Shown here piece after piece: positions 1 to 8,292 of a DNA stretch of 64,000 nucleotides (positions are counted from its first letter, which is position 1; each line of letters opens with the position of its first letter). The position numbers were made by a program, and so were the translations under genes. The stretch is from Deltaproteobacteria bacterium (lineage in GTDB: Bacteria > UBA10199 > GCA-002796325 > JACPFF01): positions 62,001 through 126,000 of the forward strand of contig JACQUX010000038.1 of assembly GCA_016210045.1 (NCBI GenBank), written 5' to 3'. The notes below the pieces were generated by a model. That model saw nothing but the letters and a program-made list of their open reading frames with translations. It searched no databases and was not told the origin of the DNA.

Positions 1-196
1 GATATTGGTGGTGCTAAACAAAGGGTAAACAGCATGCCGCCGAACAACGCCAAAAATTTTTCCTCTGCCCGCCGTTCATCAGCGGCTGTATGTCCTCCTA
101 AGCTGAAAGATGCACGGCCGTTGATGAAGTTGTCCCCACTCTGACATTGATTTCAGTCGCCCGCTGTGGCCTACTGCGCCTTAGCAGGAGGACGCT
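1..196. other. 5' flank without a supported gene
   Basis: I see no convincing coding region here. A short plus-strand frame is open from the window edge to a TGA near 129, but it has no family signature and no ribosome-binding site. A clear AGGAGG at about 187-192 belongs to the gene that starts at 197. Confidence 0.5.
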
Positions 197-433
197 ATGG
201 AAAAAATGCTGACGTGGGACGAAGTGCAAGCGCAGTACAAAGATCAATGGGTGGCCTTCACCGAATGGGAAGAAGATGAACATGGCGATGTGATCAAAGG
301 GCGCGTGGCGTATAGTCATCCGAGTCAAACGATTTTCTACGAATATCTCAAAACCGCGCTTCGACCGCAGAAAAAAAGAATTGCCAGCCGCTATACGGGC
401 AATGTGAGAGGCCCGTTCTTTTTAGGATCATAA
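197..433 (+). CDS. small acidic protein, possible DUF5678-like partner of the retropepsin-like protein
   Basis: A 78-residue soluble protein with no signal peptide or membrane segment. The N-terminal half contains a Trp-Val-Ala-Phe core (QWVAFTEWEEDE) that recalls the small DUF5678-type proteins often found next to bacterial aspartyl-protease-like genes; that match is from memory and tentative. The start is set by an AGGAGG 5 bases upstream of the ATG. The next gene starts 3 bases after the stop, and its own ribosome-binding sequence (TAGGATC) lies inside the end of this gene, so the two are almost certainly co-translated. The C-terminal 25 residues are basic (QKKRIASR), unlike the acidic first half. 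The biochemical role is unknown. Confidence 0.75.
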   Translation: MEKMLTWDEVQAQYKDQWVAFTEWEEDEHGDVIKGRVAYSHPSQTIFYEYLKTALRPQKKRIASRYTGNVRGPFFLGS

Positions 434-436
434 CGC

Positions 437-835
437 ATGATTGCCGCATTTCATTATGACGCGAAGAAGGATCTTATTCACGTCCCGGGCAATATGTGGG
501 GTCCGTTGGGCGAGCAGAATGTCCGTTTCGCGTTTGATCCAGGTGCCTACCGCACGATCATCAATACACGCTTGACTGATGCACTTGGCTATCAGGTGGC
601 GGGAGACAGTCAAAAGGTGAGCACCGCGTCAGTCATTGGCAGGGAATGGGGCTATACTCTCAGAGTGGAAAAACTATCGATCCTTGGTTTCGAGTTCCCC
701 AATCTTCAGATCGCCTGCTTCGATCTCCCCGAACAATACGATATCGATGGCCTGATCGGCCTTGATCTCATCGAGCAGTTCGAAATCACACTCCGCCATC
801 GAGACCGCTGGATCCAGTTTCGATTGTTGGGGTGA
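437..835 (+). CDS. retropepsin-like aspartyl protease homologue with altered active-site triad
   Basis: A 132-residue protein. Residues 31-42 (FAFDPGAYRTII) occupy the position of the retropepsin active-site strand, which normally reads D-T/S-G-A. Residues 105-115 (GLIGLDLIEQF) match the second conserved element of the family (GLLGxDxLxxF), followed by a typical C-terminal strand with RDRWIQF. Family members act as homodimeric aspartyl proteases with one Asp per subunit. Here the Asp (34) and Gly (36) remain, but the Thr/Ser between them is Pro. Activity is therefore uncertain. The gene is coupled to the small gene upstream with a 3-base gap. It is either a small intracellular protease or a binding-only derivative. 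Confidence 0.75.
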   Translation: MIAAFHYDAKKDLIHVPGNMWGPLGEQNVRFAFDPGAYRTIINTRLTDALGYQVAGDSQKVSTASVIGREWGYTLRVEKLSILGFEFPNLQIACFDLPEQYDIDGLIGLDLIEQFEITLRHRDRWIQFRLLG

Positions 836-863
836 AAAAAAGTACAGCCGCTAAAAAACACCG

Positions 864-1409
864 ATGAAGCCACTCATTTCGCACAGTCTCTGTATTCGAC
901 CGTTTCAGGAGCGCGATGGGGTGTCTTTTGTTGCGGCGGCTCGCGAATCGGTCTCGTCCGTGGGGAGGTGGTTGCCGTGGTGCCATGACAATTACGGGCT
1001 GGACGAGGCGGCGGCATGGTTTGCCCTCTGTGCGCAGCAGCTACAGTCCGGTTCCGCGTACGAATTTGGAATTTTTTCGACAGTCACCGATGACTTGCTC
1101 GGGGGCATCGGAATCAACCAACTCAACCGCGACCACAATTTTGGCAACGTCGGTTACTGGGTACGCCAATCCCAACAACGAAAGGGCATTGCGGCACAGG
1201 CCGTAACGACCATCGCGAACTATGGCTTCCAAGCGCTGCAGCTCACCCGGTTGGAGATCGTGATCGCCGAAGGCAATCGGGCCAGCCGCCGAGTCGCGGA
1301 AAAAGTCGGCGCCGTGTTGGAGTGTGTTGCCCGCAATCGGCTGATCATCCACGGCAAGACACATGCGGCTGCCATCTATTCATTAGTGCCCGGGCAAAGT
1401 GCTCTCTAA
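864..1409 (+). CDS. GNAT-family N-acetyltransferase, RimJ/RimL type
   Basis: A 181-residue protein with the GNAT fold order of ribosomal-protein alanine N-acetyltransferases. It has an N-terminal LCIRPFQERD strand, the core strand GGIGINQLN (80-88), GNVGYWV (94-100), and the acetyl-CoA pyrophosphate-binding loop QQRKGIA (104-110). The C-terminal NRASRRVAEKVGAV (138-151) is typical of RimJ/L-like enzymes. It would transfer acetyl from acetyl-CoA to a protein N-terminus or a small amine in the cytoplasm; the substrate cannot be read from sequence. It starts 28 bases after the retropepsin-like gene in the same direction, but with A-rich spacer and no obvious Shine-Dalgarno, so operon membership is unsure. 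Confidence 0.85.
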   Translation: MKPLISHSLCIRPFQERDGVSFVAAARESVSSVGRWLPWCHDNYGLDEAAAWFALCAQQLQSGSAYEFGIFSTVTDDLLGGIGINQLNRDHNFGNVGYWVRQSQQRKGIAAQAVTTIANYGFQALQLTRLEIVIAEGNRASRRVAEKVGAVLECVARNRLIIHGKTHAAAIYSLVPGQSAL

Positions 1410-1546
1410 GGTGCGTTTGCAATATTATGGAACGCGCACATCGTTTTGTTGAGCATTACAAAAGTACCTCGCAGTGCGTTGTGGGGAGTATTCTGGCACC
1501 TCTGGGTAATTAGTTGAAACCACTGAAATTTTCCGAATCGGCTAGT

Positions 1547-1574
1547 CGTATAATTTCAATATGAAAATTATACG
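1547..1574. promoter_or_regulatory. AT-rich perfect inverted repeat overlapping a TATAAT box
   Basis: Arms CGTATAATTT (1547-1556) and AAATTATACG (1565-1574) are perfect complements separated by 8 bases. The left arm contains TATAAT at 1549-1554. I could not find a convincing -35 box 17 bases upstream. The site lies about 120 bases before the ATG of the secreted repeat protein. A promoter overlapped by an operator is a reasonable reading, but unproven. Confidence 0.45.
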
Positions 1575-1696
1575 GCGCAGTGTGTTGGGCTCCGTCTGGC
1601 CGCCATTATCAAGCAATGCACTAATTTATATATCGATTCTTGAATTCATCCGCTGTGGCACACTCATTGCTTTATACGCCGTACAAGGGGGAAGCC

Positions 1697-2746
1697 ATGG
1701 GACAATGCACTGTATCTGTCCGGTCGAGCGGTATCAAAAAAATCGCGGCCATCTTGCTCGGGGTCTTGTTGTTGACGGCGAGTGGGGAGGTGAATGCGGG
1801 GATCGAGGCGGGTTTCATTGATACCGGCGCCGGTCGAGTGTTGTTGATCGATGAACCGGAGCGCGGGGTCCAAGCGGCCTTCGGGTTTTCGCTGGAATCG
1901 ATTCGCTTCCAAGGTTCCGGGGCGGCGCTGCCGGGACAAATCTATGTCGTGTCGCCGAGCGGTCGGTGGCGCGTGGCCGCGATGGCCGTCGCGGATCGGC
2001 AAGGGATGCGCGTGAGTCTGCCGGCGGGCCAGGGCAGCAAGCTCGTCTATACGAATCGACAAGGATCCATCGTCGGTGGCGTGGGATGGAGTGCCGCCGA
2101 GGTGCAACGCTTCGCGGCGCTGCACGATTTGCATGATCTCATGCCGTTCGCGGCGTTGGCCAAGCCGGAGCTGCAGCCGGGATTCTATGAGTCGATTGCG
2201 TTGAGTGCGATCAGCGTGGCCGATGCCACGGCAGTCAGTGCCGGTGAACGCGCCATGATTTTTCTGAGTGCGGTAGAAATGCTCGGCGGTAATGCCGCGC
2301 GCAATCTTGTGGATGCGATTCTACAGACGGCGGATAGTGACAATACCGAGTCCCTGGCGGGGTTTGCGGAACTGTTCTTTGGCGATGCGCCGCAGCTTGT
2401 GGGTGAGCCGATCGTCGGTGGGGTCCATTTGCTGAGTGGGGATCTCGTTGGCATGGGTGACAACGGCGGTGTCGGTCCCACGAAGGGCTCTGTGGCCATG
2501 GGTGATAATGGTGGCGTTGGCCCCACGAAGGGTTCGGTCGCGATGGGTGACAACGGCGGTGTCGGGCCGACCAAGGGTTCCGTGGCCATGGGGGACAACG
2601 GCGGCGTCGGCCCGACCAAGGGCTTGGTTGATCCGTCGGTGTTGGTTGCCGGCAGTGCGGCTGGATTGAGTGTGCCGCTGCCGCCTGCCCCGATTGGACT
2701 CTCCGCCGATTGCTCGGGGAACTTCATCTTTCTGCTGGGCCAATAA
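1697..2746 (+). CDS. secreted protein with four GDNGGVGPTKG repeats
   Basis: A 349-residue protein. The start at 1697 is preferred over the upstream ATG at 1640 because AAGGGGGA sits at the right distance and the N-terminus then reads as a signal peptide: a KK pair, a hydrophobic IAAILLGVLLLTA segment, and probable cleavage after VNA. Residues 253-312 are four tandem copies of MGDNGGVGPTKGSVA, encoded by four 45-base units at 2453-2632. The last unit diverges at its end (GLVDP). The globular part before the repeats has no family I recognise. The repeats may be a cell-surface or Ca-binding spacer; this is a guess. The C-terminus has a Cys (ADCSGNF). Confidence 0.8.
   Translation: MGQCTVSVRSSGIKKIAAILLGVLLLTASGEVNAGIEAGFIDTGAGRVLLIDEPERGVQAAFGFSLESIRFQGSGAALPGQIYVVSPSGRWRVAAMAVADRQGMRVSLPAGQGSKLVYTNRQGSIVGGVGWSAAEVQRFAALHDLHDLMPFAALAKPELQPGFYESIALSAISVADATAVSAGERAMIFLSAVEMLGGNAARNLVDAILQTADSDNTESLAGFAELFFGDAPQLVGEPIVGGVHLLSGDLVGMGDNGGVGPTKGSVAMGDNGGVGPTKGSVAMGDNGGVGPTKGSVAMGDNGGVGPTKGLVDPSVLVAGSAAGLSVPLPPAPIGLSADCSGNFIFLLGQ
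2453..2632 (+). repeat. 4 x 45-bp tandem coding repeat
   Basis: Four consecutive 45-base units begin at 2453, 2498, 2543 and 2588. Each starts ATGGGTGA or ATGGGGGA and encodes MGDNGGVGPTKG plus a variable tail. The differences are mostly at third codon positions, so selection on the peptide is likely after duplication. Confidence 0.9.
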
Positions 2747-2810
2747 TCGGGTCCGAGTCACTGAAATAGCGCTTGCCAGAGGAGGGCTCCGATAGTACGG
2801 CGCATAATAT

Positions 2811-5800
2811 ATGCCGCCGTTGGATCTCCTCCCCGCGCTCTCTGCATCATTAGAACAGTACACGCGTACCGGTGTTGCGCTCTGGGATTGGTTGGTCGGT
2901 GACGTGTCTTGCGAGTGGTCGGCGGTCGGCCCACATTGCGAGGCTCATCCGGATCCCAGTACGTTGCTGTGTGATTTGTACGAATCTTCCGCCACCGTTG
3001 CGAAATCACCCAACACCCATCCATCCGTGTCGGCGTTGCGGACGCAGGGCGCCGCGTTACTCCAACGCCATCTCCCGGAAGCGGCGGTCGGCATGTTGTG
3101 CCAGGCGCGACGGTTTGCAGCGACGCCAGCGGAACGCTCGACCGCCTACACGGCATTGGGCGAAACCGTGACCTCGCTCCCGTGGCTGTTTGAGAGTGGC
3201 TTTGCTGTCGCCACCAGTCAGGCGTTGTTCACGCAGGCCGTGGCCGTGGATCCCCATAATGCCCGCGCGCGCTTGCTGCATGCGGCATTCATGGTGACTG
3301 AGAATCCCGCAGCGGCATTGGCGGCGTTGCCGTTGGTCGAGGCCGATCGGGCCCGTTGGGAAGGGAGCGACGTCGACTATTATCGGTTACGCGCGAAGGT
3401 GGGGTTGATCGCTGGGGATCCGGCGGTGGCGGTGGCGGAGGCGGAACGGTTGATCTCCATCGCACGCGGTGCCGACGTGATCGAGGCGCGTCTGCTGCGC
3501 GCGGAAGGACTGCTCGCAGCGGCTCGTGCGGATGAGGCACTCGAGGAATATTTGTCGACGTGTGCCGCGGTGTCGCGACTGCGCGTTGACCCGGAAGTGC
3601 AACGTGGTTGGTGGGGGCAGGGTATCTACGGCGCATTGGAAGCGGCTCGCGGCGTTGCGACCGAAGCGGCGTGGCGGCGCGTCTATGCCAGCCCCTTTGC
3701 GACCGCGTTGCCGTTGGAAGACCTGAGTCATGGGATGCGGTTTCAGTATCAAGTCGGAGACGATACGTCCGCGATTCGGCTGGCGCGGGGCGTGCTCGAC
3801 GCCGTCAATGCGGAGTGGGCGAGTGTCGTCGCCCTGCCGGATGGGGAGCGTGGGCCGTCGTTGGAACGCCTCTGGACGCACAAGAAAAGCGCGCAGTTCA
3901 TTGGCTCGTGGGCATTGGCGCGTTTAGGCCACGATCCGGAGCCGCAGTTGGGGAAACGCCCGCCTCGTGGGCAGTCTCCGTCGAATCGCTTATTGTCCGA
4001 TCCGCTCGCGAATCTATTCGGGATGTACGACGATCCGTTTGTAGACCCCGAAGAGAACATAACCGACTCGGTCGATATTACAACGCATCCGTTGGCCTTC
4101 GTGTCCGCGGCGGCGATCGGGGCGCAGGCGGCGCTGCGTACGCCTGAGAAACGGATGTCCGAGCGGGATCGGGGTTTACTCCTGGTCGCGATGCGTCCGG
4201 AGGTCACGATCGCATGGGTGCGGTTGTCCGATCCGGCCGAGCCGGATGCCGTCTGGTCCGCCGAGCAAGTGATCATGTTGTTGCAACAATGTATCGCGCA
4301 CGCCGTCCGGCACGGCGATGCAGAGGCCGCGGCCGGCGTCGTGTTGCAACTGCACCGTTTCGGGGACGCGCATACCGGGACGCCGGTGTCCGGCGCCACG
4401 ATAGCGGCGATCCAGGCTGTACGCGGACATTTCACCGAATGGGTCACCGCGTTGCGGCGGCTCGGTGAGGGACATGAAAAGGACTATCGCCGCCAACAGT
4501 ACTCGCAGCGCGCGGTGGAATTCGCGCGTCTGGCGGAGGCCTATGCGTCGACGGATATCGCGCTCAAGTCGGCCAAGATCGAGGCGTTGGTGCAGTTGCA
4601 TCGCTTTTCGCCCGCCACAAACGACCCGATGTTTCAGACCGAACGCGTGCTGCGGGAGGCCCTTGAGACCATCCAAGCAGTAGTCACGTTGCGAGAACAG
4701 GGCCGACCGAACAATGACCCGAGCATTGCGCCGGTCGATTTGCAACACGAAGATGGCCGTGCGGAACAATTTCAGCAGATCGCCGTGGTGTGGGAACGCA
4801 AAGTGTCGGATCTCCTGACGGAGTTGCAGTTATATCGTGACACGCCGGTCGCCGTGCCGTTGAGCGATGTGAAGTTGTTCGATGCATTGCGCACGACCTG
4901 TGCGCTGGAACCGGAGGCGGCCACGACGCTCGCCGAACGGTGCACGGCGCTCGATCGGCAGCTTGGTCAATTGTCGTCGCGGGAACTGTTGCAGTTGGGC
5001 TGGGTCGCGTCGGAATTCATGGAGTATCTGGCGGACAGTCGTGTCCCCAAAGGTGTGCCGTCGAATACGCCGGAGGATCGGTCGTTGCGCTATGAATTGA
5101 CCGCCGCCACGTTAGTGAGCGGAGTCGCGCTATTGCGGATGACGGAATGGTTTGCCGATGAGCCGGAGGGTTGGTTGGAACTGAGCCGCTGGTTTTACAA
5201 CCTCGGGAAGAAGGAAGAGAGTTTCGAGCGCAGTATCGAAGTCGCGCAGCGCGTGATCACGGTCGTTGGGATCTTACGGGAAAAGCAACTCGCCGGCGAC
5301 GAACAGTTCGGCGATGCGGTGCGGAATACGTGTTGGACCTATATCGAAGCGGCGCGCAAGCTGGGACGGTCTTCTGTGGCGTCGGCCAAAGAGTTGCTCA
5401 CGCAGGTCGAGCCGCTGCTCAAACAGGCCGATAAAGTGGTGTTGCTCCCGATCTATCGGCGGGATCTCGTGTATTTGTGGATCAAGTATTACATCGTGCG
5501 GCAGAACCTTGCCGATCAGCGCCGGATCTGGGCCGCAGCGGAACGCTTCGGGGATCAACCGAAATTGTGCGTGCGCGTGAATGAAATCGCGGCGCAAGAT
5601 CCCGAGGCGATGCGCTATTACGACTTGGTCCAACGGCGCGTGACGGAGCTGGAGCAATTGGAACAGCGTCCCGGTCCGCTGTGGTTCGCGAAAGCGGGAA
5701 TTGCGCATCATTGGGGAAAATTCAGCGAAGCGGCGGATTGGTATGAAAAGGCGTTGAGCGCGGAAGGATGGCCGGCGGACGCGCGTCAGGAGCGGCTCAG

Positions 5801-6026
5801 CTCGAAAGATGAATTGGCGGATGTGTTGAAGAATTATTTGTGCAGTGAGCGACCGGCCTATCCGGAGAGTTGTCGCGTTGCCGAGCGGATTGTGGAGTTG
5901 ACGAGCGATTTGACGCAAGCGTATGCCAATTCCCAGGAATATGCGGATGTGCTGCGGCGTTCGGAAGCGGTGCGCGCCGTCTATTGTCGTCCGGGAGTGG
6001 GCGTGACACCTGGCGGGGCGCGGTAA
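2811..6026 (+). CDS. large Ala/Leu-rich helical (TPR-like) cytoplasmic protein
   Basis: A 1071-residue protein without a signal peptide or membrane segment. Much of it reads as helix pairs with the A/L/Y/F spacing of tetratricopeptide repeats. Examples are the early stretch AAVGMLCQARRFAATPAERSTAYTA (positions 90-115, paraphrased) with its following helix ending ALFTQAVAVDPHNARARLL, and the late WFAKAGIAHHWGKFSEAADWYEKAL around 960-985. No enzymatic motif is visible. The ATG at 2811 is the only possible start in this frame because TAA immediately precedes it by one codon; AGAGGAGGG lies 24 bases upstream, which is unusually far. The next gene begins within 13 bases, suggesting co-expression. 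The likely role is a protein-interaction scaffold. Confidence 0.75.
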   Translation: MPPLDLLPALSASLEQYTRTGVALWDWLVGDVSCEWSAVGPHCEAHPDPSTLLCDLYESSATVAKSPNTHPSVSALRTQGAALLQRHLPEAAVGMLCQARRFAATPAERSTAYTALGETVTSLPWLFESGFAVATSQALFTQAVAVDPHNARARLLHAAFMVTENPAAALAALPLVEADRARWEGSDVDYYRLRAKVGLIAGDPAVAVAEAERLISIARGADVIEARLLRAEGLLAAARADEALEEYLSTCAAVSRLRVDPEVQRGWWGQGIYGALEAARGVATEAAWRRVYASPFATALPLEDLSHGMRFQYQVGDDTSAIRLARGVLDAVNAEWASVVALPDGERGPSLERLWTHKKSAQFIGSWALARLGHDPEPQLGKRPPRGQSPSNRLLSDPLANLFGMYDDPFVDPEENITDSVDITTHPLAFVSAAAIGAQAALRTPEKRMSERDRGLLLVAMRPEVTIAWVRLSDPAEPDAVWSAEQVIMLLQQCIAHAVRHGDAEAAAGVVLQLHRFGDAHTGTPVSGATIAAIQAVRGHFTEWVTALRRLGEGHEKDYRRQQYSQRAVEFARLAEAYASTDIALKSAKIEALVQLHRFSPATNDPMFQTERVLREALETIQAVVTLREQGRPNNDPSIAPVDLQHEDGRAEQFQQIAVVWERKVSDLLTELQLYRDTPVAVPLSDVKLFDALRTTCALEPEAATTLAERCTALDRQLGQLSSRELLQLGWVASEFMEYLADSRVPKGVPSNTPEDRSLRYELTAATLVSGVALLRMTEWFADEPEGWLELSRWFYNLGKKEESFERSIEVAQRVITVVGILREKQLAGDEQFGDAVRNTCWTYIEAARKLGRSSVASAKELLTQVEPLLKQADKVVLLPIYRRDLVYLWIKYYIVRQNLADQRRIWAAAERFGDQPKLCVRVNEIAAQDPEAMRYYDLVQRRVTELEQLEQRPGPLWFAKAGIAHHWGKFSEAADWYEKALSAEGWPADARQERLSSKDELADVLKNYLCSERPAYPESCRVAERIVELTSDLTQAYANSQEYADVLRRSEAVRAVYCRPGVGVTPGGAR

Positions 6027-6038
6027 CGAGGAGTGATC

Positions 6039-7499
6039 ATGATGGGCGTACGGCGGAGAATTCCATTTCTCGGGCTCACCGGGTTCGGCGCGGTGAGTGC
6101 GCGGCGTCGCTTCGGGTTCATCATGAGCACGCCGGATGGAGCGCCGCGCGCGGGCTTTTCTCCCACGCTCATCGAGGAACTCCCGGTGCCGTTTGGGGAC
6201 ATTGCCGACGCGGTGTCGTGTGCAGCAGAAATGGTTGCGTATCAGCGGATGGTGTCCCGTTGGTTGGGGCGTAATCATGCGCCGCTGCGACCACGGATGC
6301 GGTTTGGTGACGCTCCCGGCGCGCGTGGTGGATCGCCGCGCATGGCCTCAGAAATTGCTGGGCGGCTGCTCCGCCGTATGGGGGCGCCGGATCGTGCGCC
6401 CAGTGCGGCGCGAGGGACGACTCCATCGCTAACACCGCCGGAGCGATTGCAACAACTCGTGGCGGAAGTCGTGTCGGAAGCCGCACACCCTAGGTCGTGG
6501 GTCGAGGCATTAATGCATGGAGTCATGTTAACGTCGTCGCAACAGGCCGCGGCGATGGCGGCGCTGCACGCAATCGCGCTGCGGGCCAGTCGTTTGTCGC
6601 GGCCGCCACGTCAGGATTCGCCAAGTGCCGGACGAAAACGCCAGGTCTTTACCGATTTCGACGCGATGATCCGGTTTTGGACGGTGGCGCCCTCGTTGGT
6701 TGAACCGTACAAGGCGTTGCCGGCGGGCACGCAGTGGCTCATTGCGGCATGCTTCGGTTATCCCGATCTGTGGCGCGACCTCGGTAGTCAACTGACGGCG
6801 GAAGGGGATCAAGCAGGTGCAGGAGTCGTCGTGCTCAGGACATTCGAACGTTTGCGCGAGGACTTGTGGCGTCGACTGCAAAATCGGATTGGGCATGACC
6901 GCAAAAGCCGTGAGGAACGGCACTGGGCGCACGATCAGCCCATCGACTTGGAGGCGCTGCGCGGTCTGAACGGACGCGGGCCGCAAGGCGTGTGGTTGGC
7001 AAAGTCTGCGCAGCCGCCGGCTTCGGTTGCGCCCGCCGCGCCGCGTGCCACGGAGACACCGCGACCGGACGTTGCCGTGCAAACGTTGTTAGCCGAAGTC
7101 GAGCACGCCGATGCCGCTGCGGCGCGCATGGTGCGTGGTGTGGTGATCTATTTGAAACGACGAGGCAGCGTGACCGAGGAACAAGCGGCCGCGGTGCGCT
7201 GTTTACTGCAATGGGCGACTGACGCGGCACACCGAGCCGACGTGCAGCAAGTGCTCAAAGTGCGCGGCGAGGCGGCGTTGCTGCACCTGTTCGCATATGC
7301 AGATCTCCCTGCGCTGCAGCGCGTCGCCGTGTTACAAACGATGAGTCGCTGGGCCCAAGAGTCAGGACATCAGAGCATCACTTTCCATTTCGAGCGCCGC
7401 GGCCCCGACGTTGTAGTCACAGCGCATCGCCCGGTAATGGGTGATATTACAACCCGCGTCGCAGCGGATGGAATGAGCGCGTCTACGGCGCCGCGTTGA
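6039..7499 (+). CDS. protein of unknown function, partner of the TPR-like protein
   Basis: About 486 residues. The frame is open from a GTG at 6033, but AGGAG at 6028-6032 gives correct spacing to the ATG at 6039 (or 6042). The N-terminal 40 residues are basic (GVRRRIPF, ARRRFGF). The middle and C-terminal parts are Ala/Arg-rich and helical, with a proline-rich linker (SAQPPASVAPAAPRATETPRP) near 335-355. I recognise no domain. It follows the 1071-residue gene by 12 bases, so the two probably form one operon and function together. It converges on the HEPN/MNT pair with no obvious terminator between. Confidence 0.65.
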   Translation: MMGVRRRIPFLGLTGFGAVSARRRFGFIMSTPDGAPRAGFSPTLIEELPVPFGDIADAVSCAAEMVAYQRMVSRWLGRNHAPLRPRMRFGDAPGARGGSPRMASEIAGRLLRRMGAPDRAPSAARGTTPSLTPPERLQQLVAEVVSEAAHPRSWVEALMHGVMLTSSQQAAAMAALHAIALRASRLSRPPRQDSPSAGRKRQVFTDFDAMIRFWTVAPSLVEPYKALPAGTQWLIAACFGYPDLWRDLGSQLTAEGDQAGAGVVVLRTFERLREDLWRRLQNRIGHDRKSREERHWAHDQPIDLEALRGLNGRGPQGVWLAKSAQPPASVAPAAPRATETPRPDVAVQTLLAEVEHADAAAARMVRGVVIYLKRRGSVTEEQAAAVRCLLQWATDAAHRADVQQVLKVRGEAALLHLFAYADLPALQRVAVLQTMSRWAQESGHQSITFHFERRGPDVVVTAHRPVMGDITTRVAADGMSASTAPR

Positions 7500-7536
7500 A
7501 GAGATCCGCGCAGCTTCCCATTCAGCCAGCCAGCCG

Positions 7537-7827
7537 CTACAGCACGACATAGTGCGCAGCAATCACGGTCTTGAATTCGTCACTCAGGGCATGCCAATCG
7601 ACAACATCGACACGAATCGGCAGATCGGATTCTTGGAAGGCCTCCCGCAACGCACCGAGCGTGTTGAGTGAAAGACGCTCACGGTCCACAATAGCCAGAT
7701 CCAAATCGGAATATTTTTTTGGTGTCCCGGCCGCGCGCGAACCAAAGACTCGCACTTCGGCGGCTGGAACATGCTGCGAGAGGATCGCCTTCACCTGCGC
7801 GAGCTGGTCGGCGGGCAGGTCAATCAT
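7537..7827 (-). CDS. mntA: MNT-domain nucleotidyltransferase antitoxin (MntA / HI0073 type)
   Basis: About 96 residues when started at the ATG complementary to 7825-7827, which gives the normal MIDLP... start; the longer frame upstream lies inside the toxin gene. It has the minimal nucleotidyltransferase signature GSX10DXD: Gly29-Ser30 then Asp41-Leu-Asp43 (FGSRAAGTPKKYSDLDLAI). In studied HepT/MntA pairs the MNT protein transfers AMP from ATP onto a tyrosine of the HEPN toxin and so neutralises it. The gene overlaps the end of the upstream HEPN gene by 8 bases, the standard toxin-first order for this system. Confidence 0.9.
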   Translation of the reverse strand: MIDLPADQLAQVKAILSQHVPAAEVRVFGSRAAGTPKKYSDLDLAIVDRERLSLNTLGALREAFQESDLPIRVDVVDWHALSDEFKTVIAAHYVVL

Positions 7828-8242
7828 TGCGCGCCTCGAGCTGCTCGCAGAACTGTGTCGCTTGGCGCAAAAAAATACCTGCGACTCGTGCGACATCCTG
7901 GGCCACGTCGCCATCGTAGGTATGTGTCATTTCATTGCGCGCCTGATGAAACGTCATCCAGCGGTCGACATCGTCGATCAATAGGTGTTCTGCGGCGATG
8001 CGGAACAATTCTCGCCGCGTCACGCCGTCGACTTGGATCTCACTCACATTGTGCTCCAACCACCGCTTCATCATCTTCCAACATTGTTCATACGCCACTT
8101 GAAAATTCTGAATCACCCCAGCCCGCAGCGTCTCTTGAGTCGCTAAATCCACTACGTCCATTACCGTTGGCGACTCGACCACGTGGAGCGCTCGCGCTAA
8201 CGCGTCAATTGATTTCTTCAGGTTGCTGAGTTTGAGCGACAT
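7820..8242 (-). CDS. hepT: HEPN-domain toxin (HepT / HI0074 family)
   Basis: 140 residues, all-helical. It matches the HI0074 'nucleotidyltransferase substrate-binding' branch of HEPN proteins: residues 40-60 (RAGVIQNFQVAYEQCWKMMK) are the family core. Residues 102-109 (RNEMTHTY) give the RX4HXY motif. R and H form the RNase site, and Tyr109 is the position AMPylated by the partner in characterised homologues. The protein is thus predicted to be an RNA-cleaving toxin held inactive by MntA. It is translated first and overlaps mntA by 8 bases. No inverted-repeat operator is obvious upstream. Confidence 0.9.
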   Translation of the reverse strand: MSLKLSNLKKSIDALARALHVVESPTVMDVVDLATQETLRAGVIQNFQVAYEQCWKMMKRWLEHNVSEIQVDGVTRRELFRIAAEHLLIDDVDRWMTFHQARNEMTHTYDGDVAQDVARVAGIFLRQATQFCEQLEARND

Positions 8243-8292
8243 GCCAGGTTCATAAAGGATTTTTCCGCCGGCGTCATGGCATTTTCAACAGC

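Noticed and set aside
2453-2632. CRISPR-like array
   Set aside because: The units are contiguous coding repeats without spacers, so this is not a CRISPR array.
2185-2727. Minus-strand frame with PLVGPTPPLSP repeats
   Set aside because: It is the antisense of the 45-bp coding repeats; the plus strand has the signal peptide and ribosome-binding site.
5274-6278. 334-codon minus-strand frame
   Set aside because: Antisense to the 1071-residue gene and its neighbour; His/Arg-rich composition without a domain is typical of shadows.
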